Source: Magnetospirillum moscoviense (lineage in GTDB: Bacteria > Pseudomonadota > Alphaproteobacteria > Rhodospirillales > Magnetospirillaceae). Taken from it: a stretch of DNA of 53,644 nt. Positions 1-7,740 of the stretch are shown piece by piece. The position numbers were made by a program, and so were the translations under genes. The notes beneath the pieces are model-generated. The model made no database searches and was not told where the DNA came from. It saw nothing but the letters and a program-made list of their open reading frames with translations. Location: the NCBI RefSeq assembly GCF_001650635.1, contig NZ_LWQU01000123.1, forward strand, positions 1 through 53,644. Direction: 5' to 3'. The stretch's first letter is position 1; every line of letters starts with the position of its first letter.

Positions 1-33
1 CAAGTCATGAAAAACGCTATTCTGATGCCGCAC
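1..33 (-). CDS. Transposase N-terminus, partial (IS4-like)
   Basis: Eleven codons from a GTG start at 33, MRHQNSVFHDL, run off the left edge. A GGAG motif lies about 8 bases upstream of the GTG on the minus strand. The identical start occurs at 53612-53644 on the plus strand. Too little is visible to place the family securely. Confidence 0.5.
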   Translation of the reverse strand, partial: MRHQNSVFHDL

Positions 34-136
34 GGTGTTGCTCCAATTCGTGTCCAGGAGACGCGCCAAACGTCTGAACACGAGTAGAATCAACGCCGTG
101 CACTCAGTCCACTAAATTAAACCGGACAGCAGTGGG
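1..136 (-). mobile_element. 5' end of an insertion sequence (left copy), truncated by the window edge
   Basis: These 136 bases are the exact reverse complement of 53509-53644. The outer 33 bases encode the start of a transposase (GTG at 33-31, reading off the left edge) with a GGAG ribosome site just upstream. The element terminus lies near 132-136, in the sequence ggacagcagtggg. Immediately inside it is GGGCTTGACCC, the core of a REP-like palindrome that is probably the insertion target. The peptide start MRHQNSVFHDL resembles transposases of the IS4 superfamily as I remember them; this is recognition from memory, not a search. Confidence 0.75.
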
Positions 137-320
137 CTTGACCCGGCCATCCCCGCGGTTCCACCCAACCCATTGTTAAAATGACTTTTGTGGTCGGACG
201 CGTGGACCCTCGGGTCAAGCCCGAGGGTGACGAGACAGGGGTATGGGAAAACGCATCCCCCCAGCCGGAGAGGCGCTGAAACCTCCGGAAGACCTGTGGC
301 GCGGCCGGAACCGGCCGGCC
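137..320. repeat. Intergenic stretch with REP-like palindromes
   Basis: There is no gene here. Bases 126-142 carry the REP-like core next to the IS. A second palindrome lies at 206-228, with 9-base arms ACCCTCGGG and CCCGAGGGT around TCAAG. A GC-rich hairpin (302-308 with 311-317) sits directly after the stop codon of the chemoreceptor gene on the minus strand; it could help end that transcript, but it has no T run. Confidence 0.55.
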
Positions 321-2024
321 TTACGCCTCGCGGATGGCGGCCAGGAAGCGGTCGACCTCGGCCCGCAGGTGGCTGGCCTGGGCCTGCACCAGTTCCACAG
401 CGCTCAACACCTCTCGGGCGGCCTCGTCGGTCATGTGGATGGCCCGGCTGACCTCGTTGATGTTCTCGTAGACCTGATTGGTGCCCGAAGCCGCATGGTC
501 GATGTTGCGGGCGATCTCTTGCGTGGCGGCGCCCTGTTCCTCGATGGCGGCGGCGATGGTGGTGGTGATGCCGTCCATCGACGAGATGGTGTTGCCGATA
601 TCCTTGATGGCGCCGACGGTCTGGTTGGTTTCGTTCTGGATGGTCGAGACCTGGGCCGAAATGTCCTCGGTCGCCTTGACGGTCTGGCGGGCCAAGTTCT
701 TGACCTCGGACGCCACCACGGCAAAGCCCTTGCCGGCATCGCCGGCGCGGGCCGCCTCGACCGTGGCGTTGAGGGCCAAAAGGTTGGTCTGCTCGGCGAT
801 GCCGGTGATCAGCTCGATGATCTCGCCGATCTTGTCGGCGGCGCCGGCCAGGCCGTTGACGCGGGTGTTGACGCCGTCGGCTTCGCGCGATGCGCTGATC
901 GCCACCTGGTTGGACATGCCGACCTGCTGGGCGATCTCGGTAATCGAGTTCGACAGTTCCTCGGCGGCTTGGGCCACCATCTTGACGTTGGCGTTGGCTT
1001 CGTTGGCGTATTGCGCCGCCGACTGGGCGTCGGTGGCCGCCGAGTCCGCCACTTCCACCAGATGGCGGGTGGTGTTGGTCATGGTCTCGGCCGAGGCGGC
1101 GACGGTGTTCAGCACTTCGGCCACCGCGGTCTCGAAGCCTGCGATCAGGCCTTCCAGGCGACGCATGCGAGCCTCGCGGGTGGCGGCCGCCTTGCGGGCC
1201 TCTTCCTCCATCACCTGCTTGGCGATGGAATTTTCCTTGAACACCTGGACGGCGCGGCCGATGTCGCCCACTTCGTCACGGCGGTCGAGCGCCGGAACCT
1301 CGACCGAGATGTCGCCGGCGGCCAACGCGCCCATGCGCACCGTCATGTCGCGGATCGGGGTGGCGATGATGCTGTTGAGAATCCAGCGCACGCCCAGCAC
1401 CGACAAGATCGCCGCGATGATGCCGCCAATGGTCAGGAAGGTCAGGATCTGGCGCAGCTTCGCTTCGGTATCGGCGGTCGATAGCGACGAGGACAAAACG
1501 GCGATGACGTCGCCAGATTCCATTCCCATGCCGCCATGGCAGGCGAAGCACACCTCTTCCTTGGCGCCTTCGGTGACGCCCAGGACGATGGGATAGGCAT
1601 AGCGGTAATAGCCGTCGATCATGCGGCCGACCGGCTCCTTGCTGGAAAAGGCTTCGGCGTCGATGGCATCGACCGGCTTCTTGGGCGCCTTCGATGGCTC
1701 GGTCTCGGCCATGTAGGCGGTGACCTTCTCGCCCCAGGCGCTCCACACCTTGCCGGGATAATGGATGTTGCGGCTGTCGAACCAGTTGTTGAACACCTGG
1801 ATGCCGATATTGTCGCCATCCTCGGGCCGCTTGGCCATGACGTTCAGAATCAAGGCATGCAGCGACGTCATCTCGTTATGAGACAGTTGCTGAAGCTGGC
1901 GCTCCATTTCGGAGCGCTCGAAGCGGGCGATAACCAGGACGACACTGGCCACCAAGGTGATGACGCCGACGCCGACGATGATCATGAAGCGGCTCGAGAG
2001 CCTGAGATTCCGCCAAGCCTGCAC
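321..2024 (-). CDS. Methyl-accepting chemotaxis protein with a c-type heme sensor domain
   Basis: Membrane chemoreceptor of 567 residues that would signal through CheA/CheW. From the chosen GTG start it shows a first membrane helix (about 14-34), a periplasmic domain (35-192), a second helix (193-216), a HAMP linker (about 214-268) and a C-terminal signalling domain with the conserved hairpin (LLALNATVEAARAG, about 410-430). The periplasmic domain contains C159-F-A-C162-H163, a CxxCH heme c attachment motif, and resembles the DUF3365/Tll0287-like sensor family. The open frame extends to 2150, but the extra part crosses the ilvE terminator. The GTG at 2024 has an AAGGA site about 8 bases upstream, so I start there. 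No CheR-binding pentapeptide is visible at the C terminus. Redox or ligand sensing through heme is inference. Confidence 0.9.
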   Translation of the reverse strand: MQAWRNLRLSSRFMIIVGVGVITLVASVVLVIARFERSEMERQLQQLSHNEMTSLHALILNVMAKRPEDGDNIGIQVFNNWFDSRNIHYPGKVWSAWGEKVTAYMAETEPSKAPKKPVDAIDAEAFSSKEPVGRMIDGYYRYAYPIVLGVTEGAKEEVCFACHGGMGMESGDVIAVLSSSLSTADTEAKLRQILTFLTIGGIIAAILSVLGVRWILNSIIATPIRDMTVRMGALAAGDISVEVPALDRRDEVGDIGRAVQVFKENSIAKQVMEEEARKAAATREARMRRLEGLIAGFETAVAEVLNTVAASAETMTNTTRHLVEVADSAATDAQSAAQYANEANANVKMVAQAAEELSNSITEIAQQVGMSNQVAISASREADGVNTRVNGLAGAADKIGEIIELITGIAEQTNLLALNATVEAARAGDAGKGFAVVASEVKNLARQTVKATEDISAQVSTIQNETNQTVGAIKDIGNTISSMDGITTTIAAAIEEQGAATQEIARNIDHAASGTNQVYENINEVSRAIHMTDEAAREVLSAVELVQAQASHLRAEVDRFLAAIREA

Positions 2025-2109
2025 GCTTGTCCGTCCTTCCTGAGTTCTTCGGCCGTCGCCCCCAACGCCCTGCCGAATAAGGTCCTTGACCCAGTCAGAG
2101 ACTATTATG

Positions 2110-2138
2110 AAAGGCCGGTATTGGGAATACCGGCCTTT
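2110..2138 (-). terminator. Hairpin terminator after ilvE
   Basis: Perfect 13-bp stem (AAAGGCCGGTATT with its complement) around a 3-base GGG loop, placed 37 bases past the ilvE stop. The A/T-ended arms give short T runs on both strands. It separates ilvE from the chemoreceptor gene and argues against the longer chemoreceptor start. Confidence 0.75.
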
Positions 2139-2174
2139 CGAGAAACGCACAAAAAGTTTTGTGGACTGGAATGA

Positions 2175-3050
2175 TTATTCCCTGACCAACGCTTCGTAGT
2201 CGGCGATCAACTGCCGCGAGACCTCGCCGGGAGTGAAAGTATAGGGGCCGATCTCGCGGACCGGGGTGACCTCGGCGGCGGTGCCGGTCAGGAAACACTC
2301 GCTGGCCTTGGCCATTTCCTCGGGGAAGATCGCCCGTTCCACCACCTTGATGCCGCGCTGCTTGGCCAGGGCGATCACGGTCTGACGGGTGATGCCGTTC
2401 AGGAAGCAGTCGGGGGTGGGGGTGTGCAGCTCGCCGTCAAAGACGAAGAACACGTTGGCGCCGGTGGCTTCGGCGACCTGGCCGCGCCAATCCATCATCA
2501 GGCTGTCCTCGAAGCCGTCACCCTCGGCCTTGTGCTTGCTCATGGTGCAGATCATGTAAAGGCCGGCCGCCTTCGAGGCGGTGGGCGCGGTCTCGGGGTG
2601 CGGGCGCTTCCATTCGCTGATGTTGAGGCGGATGCCGCGCATGCGGGCCTCGGGCGACCAATAGCTGGGCCGGCTCCACACCGCGATGGCGACATGGATG
2701 CGGTTGGCCTGGGCGGCGACGCCCATCATTTCCGAACCGCGCCAAGCGACCGGGCGGACATAGCCGTCGACGATGTTGTTGGCCTTGATCACCTGGGTGG
2801 TGGCGGCGTCGATCTCGGCGGCGCTAAAGGGCACCTTCATGCCCAGGATCTCGCCCGACTTGACCAGCCGCTCGGAATGTTCGGTCAGCTTGAACACCTT
2901 GCCGCCATACACCCGCTCGCCTTCGAACACGCAACTGCCGTAATGCAGGCCGTGGGTCAGCACGTGAACCTTGGCGTCACGCCACGGCAACAGCTTGCCG
3001 TCGAACCAGATGAAGCCATCACGATCGTCGAAGGGGAGGACACCAGCCAT
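2175..3050 (-). CDS. ilvE: Branched-chain amino acid aminotransferase
   Basis: Fold-type IV PLP enzyme that transfers the amino group between Val/Leu/Ile and 2-oxoglutarate in the cytoplasm. It has 291 residues, close to the usual family length. The PLP lysine is K160 in TASKAAGLYM. The downstream block DSLMMDWRGQVAEATGANVFF and the late GTAAEVTPVREI motif are typical of IlvE. An upstream TTG at 3068 is possible, but the ATG at 3050 starts the conserved protein (MAGVLPFDDRDGFIWFDG). It is divergent from the MarR gene and followed by its own terminator. The leucine degradation operon at 9.0-15.6 kb would use its 2-oxo acid product after oxidative decarboxylation, whose genes are not in this window. 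Confidence 0.93.
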   Translation of the reverse strand: MAGVLPFDDRDGFIWFDGKLLPWRDAKVHVLTHGLHYGSCVFEGERVYGGKVFKLTEHSERLVKSGEILGMKVPFSAAEIDAATTQVIKANNIVDGYVRPVAWRGSEMMGVAAQANRIHVAIAVWSRPSYWSPEARMRGIRLNISEWKRPHPETAPTASKAAGLYMICTMSKHKAEGDGFEDSLMMDWRGQVAEATGANVFFVFDGELHTPTPDCFLNGITRQTVIALAKQRGIKVVERAIFPEEMAKASECFLTGTAAEVTPVREIGPYTFTPGEVSRQLIADYEALVRE

Positions 3051-3133
3051 CGGAGTTTCCGTTCGCAAGAGGGGTGGGCAGAGTTATAAAGTTACCGTTA
3101 CGCACTTGCGTCGAGTAACATTTTGAGGCCATA

Positions 3134-3154
3134 TATGTCAATATGACTGACATA
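3134..3154. promoter_or_regulatory. Candidate MarR autoregulatory operator
   Basis: Inverted repeat TATGTCA (3134-3140), seven spacer bases, then TGACATA (3148-3154). It covers the start codon of the MarR-family gene at 3143. Palindromes of this size near the promoter or start are usual MarR sites, so autorepression is a reasonable inference. No experiment or search supports it here. Confidence 0.4.
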
Positions 3155-3640
3155 AAGACCGGCATCAATCCCCTCTTCCTGCGCGAGGAGGAGCTGCGCC
3201 AAGGCATCGAACTGCTGTTCTTCGCCTATCGCGACTTCACGTCCGAGCCCGACGCCATCCTGGCCGATTACGGGTTCGGCCGGGCGCATCACCGGGTCAT
3301 CTATTTCGTCGGCCGCAATCCCGGCATGACGGTGTCGGAGCTGCTGGACATTCTGCGCATCACCAAGCAATCGCTGTCGCGGGTGCTGGGGCAATTGGTG
3401 GACGAAGGGTTTGTCACCCAGAAGCCGGGCATCCGCGACCGCCGCCAGCGCCTGTTGGCCCTGACCGAGAAGGGCATCGAGCTGGAGCGCCAGCTGACCG
3501 AGCGTCAGCGCGCCCGGATCGCGCGGGCCTATCGCGAGGCCGGGGCCGAGGCGGTCGAGGGCTTCCGCAAGGTCATGCTGGGCCTGATCGACGAGGCCGA
3601 CCGCCCGCGCTTCCCCCTGCGGCAGCCCCCCCGACGGTAG
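3143..3640 (+). CDS. MarR-family transcriptional regulator (PetP-like)
   Basis: A 165-residue winged-helix regulator. The recognition region MTVSELLDILRITKQSLSRVLGQLVDEGFVTQ and the wing (DRRQRLLALTEKG) are clear. It lies 5 bases ahead of an OmpR-type response regulator gene, an arrangement like petP-petR of purple alphaproteobacteria, where the pair affects respiratory cytochrome expression. That functional parallel is inference from gene order. An inverted repeat overlaps its start codon. No ligand can be deduced. Confidence 0.85.
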   Translation: MTDIKTGINPLFLREEELRQGIELLFFAYRDFTSEPDAILADYGFGRAHHRVIYFVGRNPGMTVSELLDILRITKQSLSRVLGQLVDEGFVTQKPGIRDRRQRLLALTEKGIELERQLTERQRARIARAYREAGAEAVEGFRKVMLGLIDEADRPRFPLRQPPRR

Positions 3641-3645
3641 GTGCC

Positions 3646-4326
3646 ATGGACGACAAACCGCACATCCTGGTGGTCGACGACGATAAAAGGCTGCGCGAGC
3701 TGCTGCGCAAATATCTGGCCGACAACGATTATCTGGTGACGGTGGCCGAGGATGCCGCCGACGCGCGGGCCAAGCTGGCGGTGCTGGCGGTCGATCTGAT
3801 CGTCCTGGACGTGATGATGCCGGGCGAGGACGGCATTTCGCTGACGCGGGGCATTCGCGGCGAGTTGGGGGTGCCGATCCTGCTGCTGACCGCCATGGGC
3901 GAGGTCGAGGACCGCATCAACGGGCTGGAGGCCGGGGCCGACGATTACCTGACCAAGCCGTTCGAGCCGCGCGAGCTGCTGTTGCGCATCGCCTCGATCC
4001 TGCGCCGGACCCCGAAGGCCGAACCGGCCGGCCAGCTGTTGCGGCTGGGCCTGTTCACCTGGGATCCGGCCCGCGCCGAATTGATGCGCGGCGACGACAT
4101 GGTGCACCTGACCACCGCCGAGCGCGACCTGATGACCATCCTGGCCGGTGCCGCCGGGCAGGCGGTCGAGCGCGACGATCTGGCGGCCAGGACCGGCAAT
4201 TCGGCCAATGCGCGCGCCATCGACGTCCAGGTGACGCGCCTGCGCAAGAAGCTGGAGGACGACCCGCGCAGCCCGCGCTATCTGCAAACGGTGCGCGGCC
4301 AGGGCTATATGCTGAGGCCCGACTGA
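3646..4326 (+). CDS. OmpR-family DNA-binding response regulator (PetR-like)
   Basis: A 226-residue two-domain regulator. The receiver domain (1-120) has the acidic pocket D11/D12, the phospho-acceptor D55 in LIVLDVMMPGEDG, and the conserved lysine in YLTKPFEPREL. The C-terminal winged helix (about 130-226) ends in TRLRKKLEDDPRSPRYLQTVRGQGYML, typical of OmpR/PhoB output domains. It follows the MarR gene by 5 bases and precedes the histidine kinase gene by one base, so the three are almost certainly one transcript and the kinase is its partner. Confidence 0.92.
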   Translation: MDDKPHILVVDDDKRLRELLRKYLADNDYLVTVAEDAADARAKLAVLAVDLIVLDVMMPGEDGISLTRGIRGELGVPILLLTAMGEVEDRINGLEAGADDYLTKPFEPRELLLRIASILRRTPKAEPAGQLLRLGLFTWDPARAELMRGDDMVHLTTAERDLMTILAGAAGQAVERDDLAARTGNSANARAIDVQVTRLRKKLEDDPRSPRYLQTVRGQGYMLRPD

Positions 4327-4327
4327 C

Positions 4328-5653
4328 ATGATCCACCCGGGCGCCTGGTTGAAAAGACTGGCCCCGCAGGGCCTGTTGGCGCGCTCGCTGTTGATCATCG
4401 TGACGCCGCTGATCGTGGTCCAGCTGGTCAGCACCTTCATCTTCTATACCAGCCACTGGGACACCATCGCCAAGCGCCTGGCGCAAGGCCTGGCCGGCGA
4501 TGTCGGCGGGGTGATCGAGATGATGCGGGCCTTCCCCGACCCGGAAAGCCAACTTCGGGTGATGCGCATCGCCGCCAACAAGATGGACCTGGACATCCGC
4601 TTCCATGCCGGCGGCATCCTGCCCAACGTTCCGCCGCCCAAGACCTTAGGCATCATGGAGGCGTCGCTTTACGACGCGCTGGGCGAGCGGGTGCAGCGCC
4701 CGTTCATGGTCGACTTCACCTCGTTCGAGCGCGAGGTGCCGATCAGGGTGCAATTGTCCGACGGGCTGCTGGAAGTGTTCGTGCCCAGGAAGCGCCTGTT
4801 CTCGTCGACCACCTATATTTTCGTGCTGTGGATGATCGGCACCTCGATGCTGCTGTTGGGCATCGCCATCGTCTTCATGCGCAACCAGGTGCGCAGCGTC
4901 AGGAAGCTGGCCACCGCCGCCGACCGCTTCGGGCGCGGCCTGGAAGTGCCCAACTTCAAGCCCGAGGGCGCCATCGAGGTGCGCCAGGCGGCGCACGCCT
5001 TCAACGTCATGCGCGAGCGCCTGAAGCGCCAGATCCAGCAGCGCACCGAGATGCTGGCCGGCGTCTCGCACGATCTGCGCACGCCGCTGACCCGGATGAA
5101 ACTGCAATTGGCCATGCTGGGCGAGATCGAGGGCCGCGCCGACCTGGAAGAGGACGTCCACGAGATGGAGCGGATGGTCGAAGGCTATCTGGCCTTTGCG
5201 CGGGGCGAAGGCAGCGAGGCGCCGGAACCGGCCGAGCTGGGCGCGCTGGTCGAAGAGGTGGCCGGGCGCTTCCGGCGCGAGGGGCGTGAACTGGACGTCC
5301 ATGTCGAAAGCCGGATCACCCTGGCATTGCGCAGCCATGCCCTGGCCCGTGCGCTGTCGAACCTGATCGGCAACGCCTTTCGTTATGGCGGCCATGTGTG
5401 GGTGCGGGTGGTGCGCCTGGACGACGCGGTCGAGGTGATCGTCGATGATGACGGCCCCGGCATCCCGGCCGACAAGCGCGAGCAGGTGTTCAAGCCGTTC
5501 CTGCGGCTGGAAGGATCGCGCAACATCGCCACCGGCGGCGTCGGGCTGGGCCTGACCATCGCCCGCGACATCGCGCGCGGCCATGGCGGCGAGGTGGTGC
5601 TGGAAGACAGCCCGCTGGGCGGCCTTAGGGCCAGGCTGCGCCTGCCGGCGTAA
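4328..5653 (+). CDS. EnvZ-like sensor histidine kinase
   Basis: Membrane kinase of 441 residues. It shows an N-terminal helix (about 19-41), a periplasmic region to about 160, a second helix (162-184) and a HAMP linker (184-237). The dimerisation helix carries H248 in GVSHDLRTPLTRMK, and the ATPase domain has the N box NLIGNAFRYG, the G1 motif DDGPGIP and the G2 motif GVGLGLTIARD. All key residues are present, so it should be active. It presumably phosphorylates the response regulator encoded one base upstream. The signal sensed is unknown. Confidence 0.92.
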   Translation: MIHPGAWLKRLAPQGLLARSLLIIVTPLIVVQLVSTFIFYTSHWDTIAKRLAQGLAGDVGGVIEMMRAFPDPESQLRVMRIAANKMDLDIRFHAGGILPNVPPPKTLGIMEASLYDALGERVQRPFMVDFTSFEREVPIRVQLSDGLLEVFVPRKRLFSSTTYIFVLWMIGTSMLLLGIAIVFMRNQVRSVRKLATAADRFGRGLEVPNFKPEGAIEVRQAAHAFNVMRERLKRQIQQRTEMLAGVSHDLRTPLTRMKLQLAMLGEIEGRADLEEDVHEMERMVEGYLAFARGEGSEAPEPAELGALVEEVAGRFRREGRELDVHVESRITLALRSHALARALSNLIGNAFRYGGHVWVRVVRLDDAVEVIVDDDGPGIPADKREQVFKPFLRLEGSRNIATGGVGLGLTIARDIARGHGGEVVLEDSPLGGLRARLRLPA

Positions 5654-5795
5654 GACAGGCCGCGTGGGCGGCGTGCGGACAGTTGTAATCGACGGTGGCG
5701 CAGGCGCCCGGGCGGCACCGCGTCCTGGTCGGGCGCATTTCCCACTTGTCGGGCATGAACCACGCGCGGGTGAAGGCTTGGGCGTCCTCGTCCCG
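5625..5795 (-). pseudogene. Coding-like continuation beyond the stop of the 45-residue gene
   Basis: In frame after the TAA that ends the neighbouring small gene, the minus strand stays open for 56 more codons to a TAA at 5627-5625. It begins RDEDAQAFTRAWFMPDKWEM and contains four cysteines in the next part (CRPGAC, YNC, AAC). Third codon positions remain almost all G or C, as in real genes here. This suggests one gene of about 102 residues broken by a single stop codon. Alternatives are a sequencing error or chance. The last 29 bases overlap the kinase gene on the other strand. Confidence 0.35.
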
Positions 5796-5933
5796 TTAGA
5801 ACCCGAACTCGCCATGGTCGATGACGGTGAAGGTGCTGCGGCAATTGGCCTGGCACCAGCGTTCCATCGCCAGATGCATCTCGACCACATAACCGCCGGC
5901 GACGCCGTCGTCGCCCAGAACGCAGTATCGCAT
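5796..5933 (-). CDS. Small hypothetical protein, 45 residues
   Basis: Begins MRYCVLGDDGVAGGYVVEMH and ends VIDHGEFGF at a TAA. An AGGA motif lies 8 bases upstream of the ATG, and codon usage matches neighbouring genes (strong G/C at third positions), so it is likely translated. It contains WCQANC, a two-cysteine pair. I do not recognise the family. It sits alone on the minus strand between the kinase gene and the cytochrome operon. The frame continues in coding style past the stop, so the gene may be a truncated allele. Confidence 0.5.
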   Translation of the reverse strand: MRYCVLGDDGVAGGYVVEMHLAMERWCQANCRSTFTVIDHGEFGF

Positions 5934-6107
5934 CGCTCTTATCCTGTTGGTATGGGTGAAGGCAGCGCACCTCATGATTGTGTCGAGGGGCTGGGCGTGG
6001 CGACAGACTCGGCTTGTAAGGAGAAGCGCCCAATTGTGACGGACGCAAAGCTTCGCCGGTTCTTCAACCAGCTTGCAAACTAGGCCAATGGGCGTACCAT
6101 ATGGAGT

Positions 6108-6121
6108 TTGATATTTGTCAA
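6108..6121. promoter_or_regulatory. FNR/CRP-like box upstream of the cytochrome operon
   Basis: TTGAT-ATTT-GTCAA differs by one base from the FNR consensus TTGAT-N4-ATCAA. It is centred about 21 bases upstream of the ATG at 6136, closer than an activating site would normally be, so repression or chance are both possible. A weak promoter, TTGCAA (6073-6078) with TACCAT (6095-6100) at 16-base spacing, lies upstream. Confidence 0.3.
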
Positions 6122-6135
6122 TCCCGGGGGCATGG

Positions 6136-7104
6136 ATGACGGTCCTGAAGGAATTCCTCCCGAAGATTTGGCTGTTACTCGCCGTGTTTTTGGTCGTCTC
6201 GCCCGCTTGGGCGCAAGGGGACGCCAAGTCGATCAATCCGGAACTGCTGGAAAAGATCCGCAAGTCGAATGCCGAGTGTTTCGCTTGCCACAGCGAAGCG
6301 GGGCTGAAAAATCCGCCGCTTCCGGGCCTGGACCTCGCCAAGCTTCGCGAAACCATCCGCGACGACGAGGTGTTCAAGAACTCGAATCACGGCAAGATGG
6401 AATGCCGCCAGTGCCATGGCCAGGGCTACCAGGCCTATCCCCACGCGGTCGGTTCCAAGCAATTGATCAGTCCTTGCGAACAGTGCCACGCCGTCCAGGT
6501 GATGAAGGCCGAGATGCAGTTCGACAACTCGGTGCACGCCAAGAACCTGAAGGACAAGTTCACCTGCAGCACCTGCCATGACCCGCATGTGGCGCTGGCG
6601 GCGGCCAAGCTTGGCGATCCGCGCAAGGCGGCGGCCCAGGACAACCACATGTGCCTGGAATGTCACAATTCAGACCTGACCTTCGCCAAGTATGCGCCGG
6701 CCGACAAGAAGCGCCCGAACATCGACAAGATTCATGCCTGGCTCCCCAACACGCGCCTGCACTGGGACGCGGTGCGGTGCGTCGATTGCCACACCCCGGT
6801 CGCCAAGACGCTGTCGCACGAGATCGCCAACAAGGACAAGGCCGAGCGCAATTGCGTGACGTGCCACAGTACCAACACCGCGCTGGCGACCAGGCTTTAC
6901 CGGCATGTCGCCAAGACCGAGGCCAACACCTACGGCTTCGCCAACAGCGCCTTGCTGAACTCGATCTACGTGGTCGGGGCCACCCGCCATCCGCTGCTGG
7001 ACTGGGCGATGGTCGGACTGGTCGCGGCTACGGTCGCCGGCGTGCTGGGGCACGGTCTGGTACGCATCATCCTGGCGTGGCGTCGTAACAGGAGCGGACG
7101 ATGA
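6136..7104 (+). CDS. Membrane-anchored seven-heme cytochrome c
   Basis: A 322-residue exported electron-transfer protein. An N-terminal signal or anchor helix (about 9-26) is followed by seven CxxCH motifs at C48, C90, C114, C144, C173, C215 and C240, with extra histidines nearby (H85, H134, H200, H209, H257) that could be axial ligands. A second membrane helix (about 288-314) is near the C terminus. An in-frame TTG at 6115 exists upstream, but the ATG at 6136 gives a normal signal sequence. The stop overlaps the start of the cytochrome b gene (ATGA), so the two are co-translated. It probably takes electrons from, or gives them to, the quinone pool through that partner. The physiological substrate is unknown. 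Confidence 0.85.
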   Translation: MTVLKEFLPKIWLLLAVFLVVSPAWAQGDAKSINPELLEKIRKSNAECFACHSEAGLKNPPLPGLDLAKLRETIRDDEVFKNSNHGKMECRQCHGQGYQAYPHAVGSKQLISPCEQCHAVQVMKAEMQFDNSVHAKNLKDKFTCSTCHDPHVALAAAKLGDPRKAAAQDNHMCLECHNSDLTFAKYAPADKKRPNIDKIHAWLPNTRLHWDAVRCVDCHTPVAKTLSHEIANKDKAERNCVTCHSTNTALATRLYRHVAKTEANTYGFANSALLNSIYVVGATRHPLLDWAMVGLVAATVAGVLGHGLVRIILAWRRNRSGR

Positions 7105-7715
7105 GCGAGCGCATCTATCTCCTGCCGGTATGGATCAGGGCCTGGCATTGGTGCAATGCCGTGCTGATCCTGACCCTGATCGTCACCGGGGCCAGCCTGC
7201 ATTTTTCCGACCCGAACCTGCCCTTGCTGGAATTCTCGCGGGCGGCCAGCGTCCATAACGTGGCGGGTGTGGCCTTGGCGTCGCTTTACGGGTTGTTCGT
7301 GGTCGCCAACATCGTCAGCGGCAATTGGTGGCAGTACGTGCCCAAGCCGCCTGGCATCGGTCACCGCTGCATGGTCCAGGCCCGCTATTACGCCTATGGC
7401 ATCTTTCGCGGCGAAAGCCACCCCTATCCGCCCACGCGTGAGGCCAACTTCAACGCCCTTCAGGCCTTGGTCTACTGGTTTGTCATGTACATTCTGGTGC
7501 CGACCGTGGTGGCCACCGGCCTGGTGTTCATGAACCCGGAAATCGCCCCAGAGCGTCTGTTCGGCTTGGACGGGCTGCTGCCGGTCGCGGTGCTGCATTA
7601 CCTCAGCGGAACCATCATCACCCTGTTCGTCGTCGCCCACATCTATCTGGGCACGACCGGGGTCACGGTGACCAGCCTGTTCAAGATGATGATTACCGGT
7701 TGGCACGAACATTGA
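7101..7715 (+). CDS. Cytochrome b561/PhsC-like membrane subunit
   Basis: A 204-residue integral membrane protein with four predicted helices. Likely heme b ligands are histidines in WIRAWHWCN, in AASVHNVAG, and in the last helix region (LHYLSG and VVAHIYLG). This pattern is that of cytochrome b subunits of thiosulfate reductase, Ni-Fe hydrogenase and formate dehydrogenase type, which exchange electrons with quinones. It overlaps the seven-heme cytochrome gene by four bases and is followed 25 bases later by the EB_dh-like gene. The pair resembles bc-type quinol oxidoreductase modules such as the Cbc complexes of Geobacter; that comparison is inference. Confidence 0.85.
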   Translation: MSERIYLLPVWIRAWHWCNAVLILTLIVTGASLHFSDPNLPLLEFSRAASVHNVAGVALASLYGLFVVANIVSGNWWQYVPKPPGIGHRCMVQARYYAYGIFRGESHPYPPTREANFNALQALVYWFVMYILVPTVVATGLVFMNPEIAPERLFGLDGLLPVAVLHYLSGTIITLFVVAHIYLGTTGVTVTSLFKMMITGWHEH

Positions 7716-7740
7716 ACAACAAATTTTAGGAGTGAACGTC

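Noticed and set aside
243-1484. Long plus-strand open frame opposite the chemoreceptor gene
   Set aside because: It is rich in Gly, Asp and His in the way antisense frames of GC-rich genes are, and the minus strand encodes a clear chemoreceptor.
2025-2150. Longer N-terminus for the chemoreceptor
   Set aside because: The extra 42 codons include the ilvE terminator hairpin and no family similarity, whereas the GTG at 2024 has a good ribosome site just before the first membrane helix.
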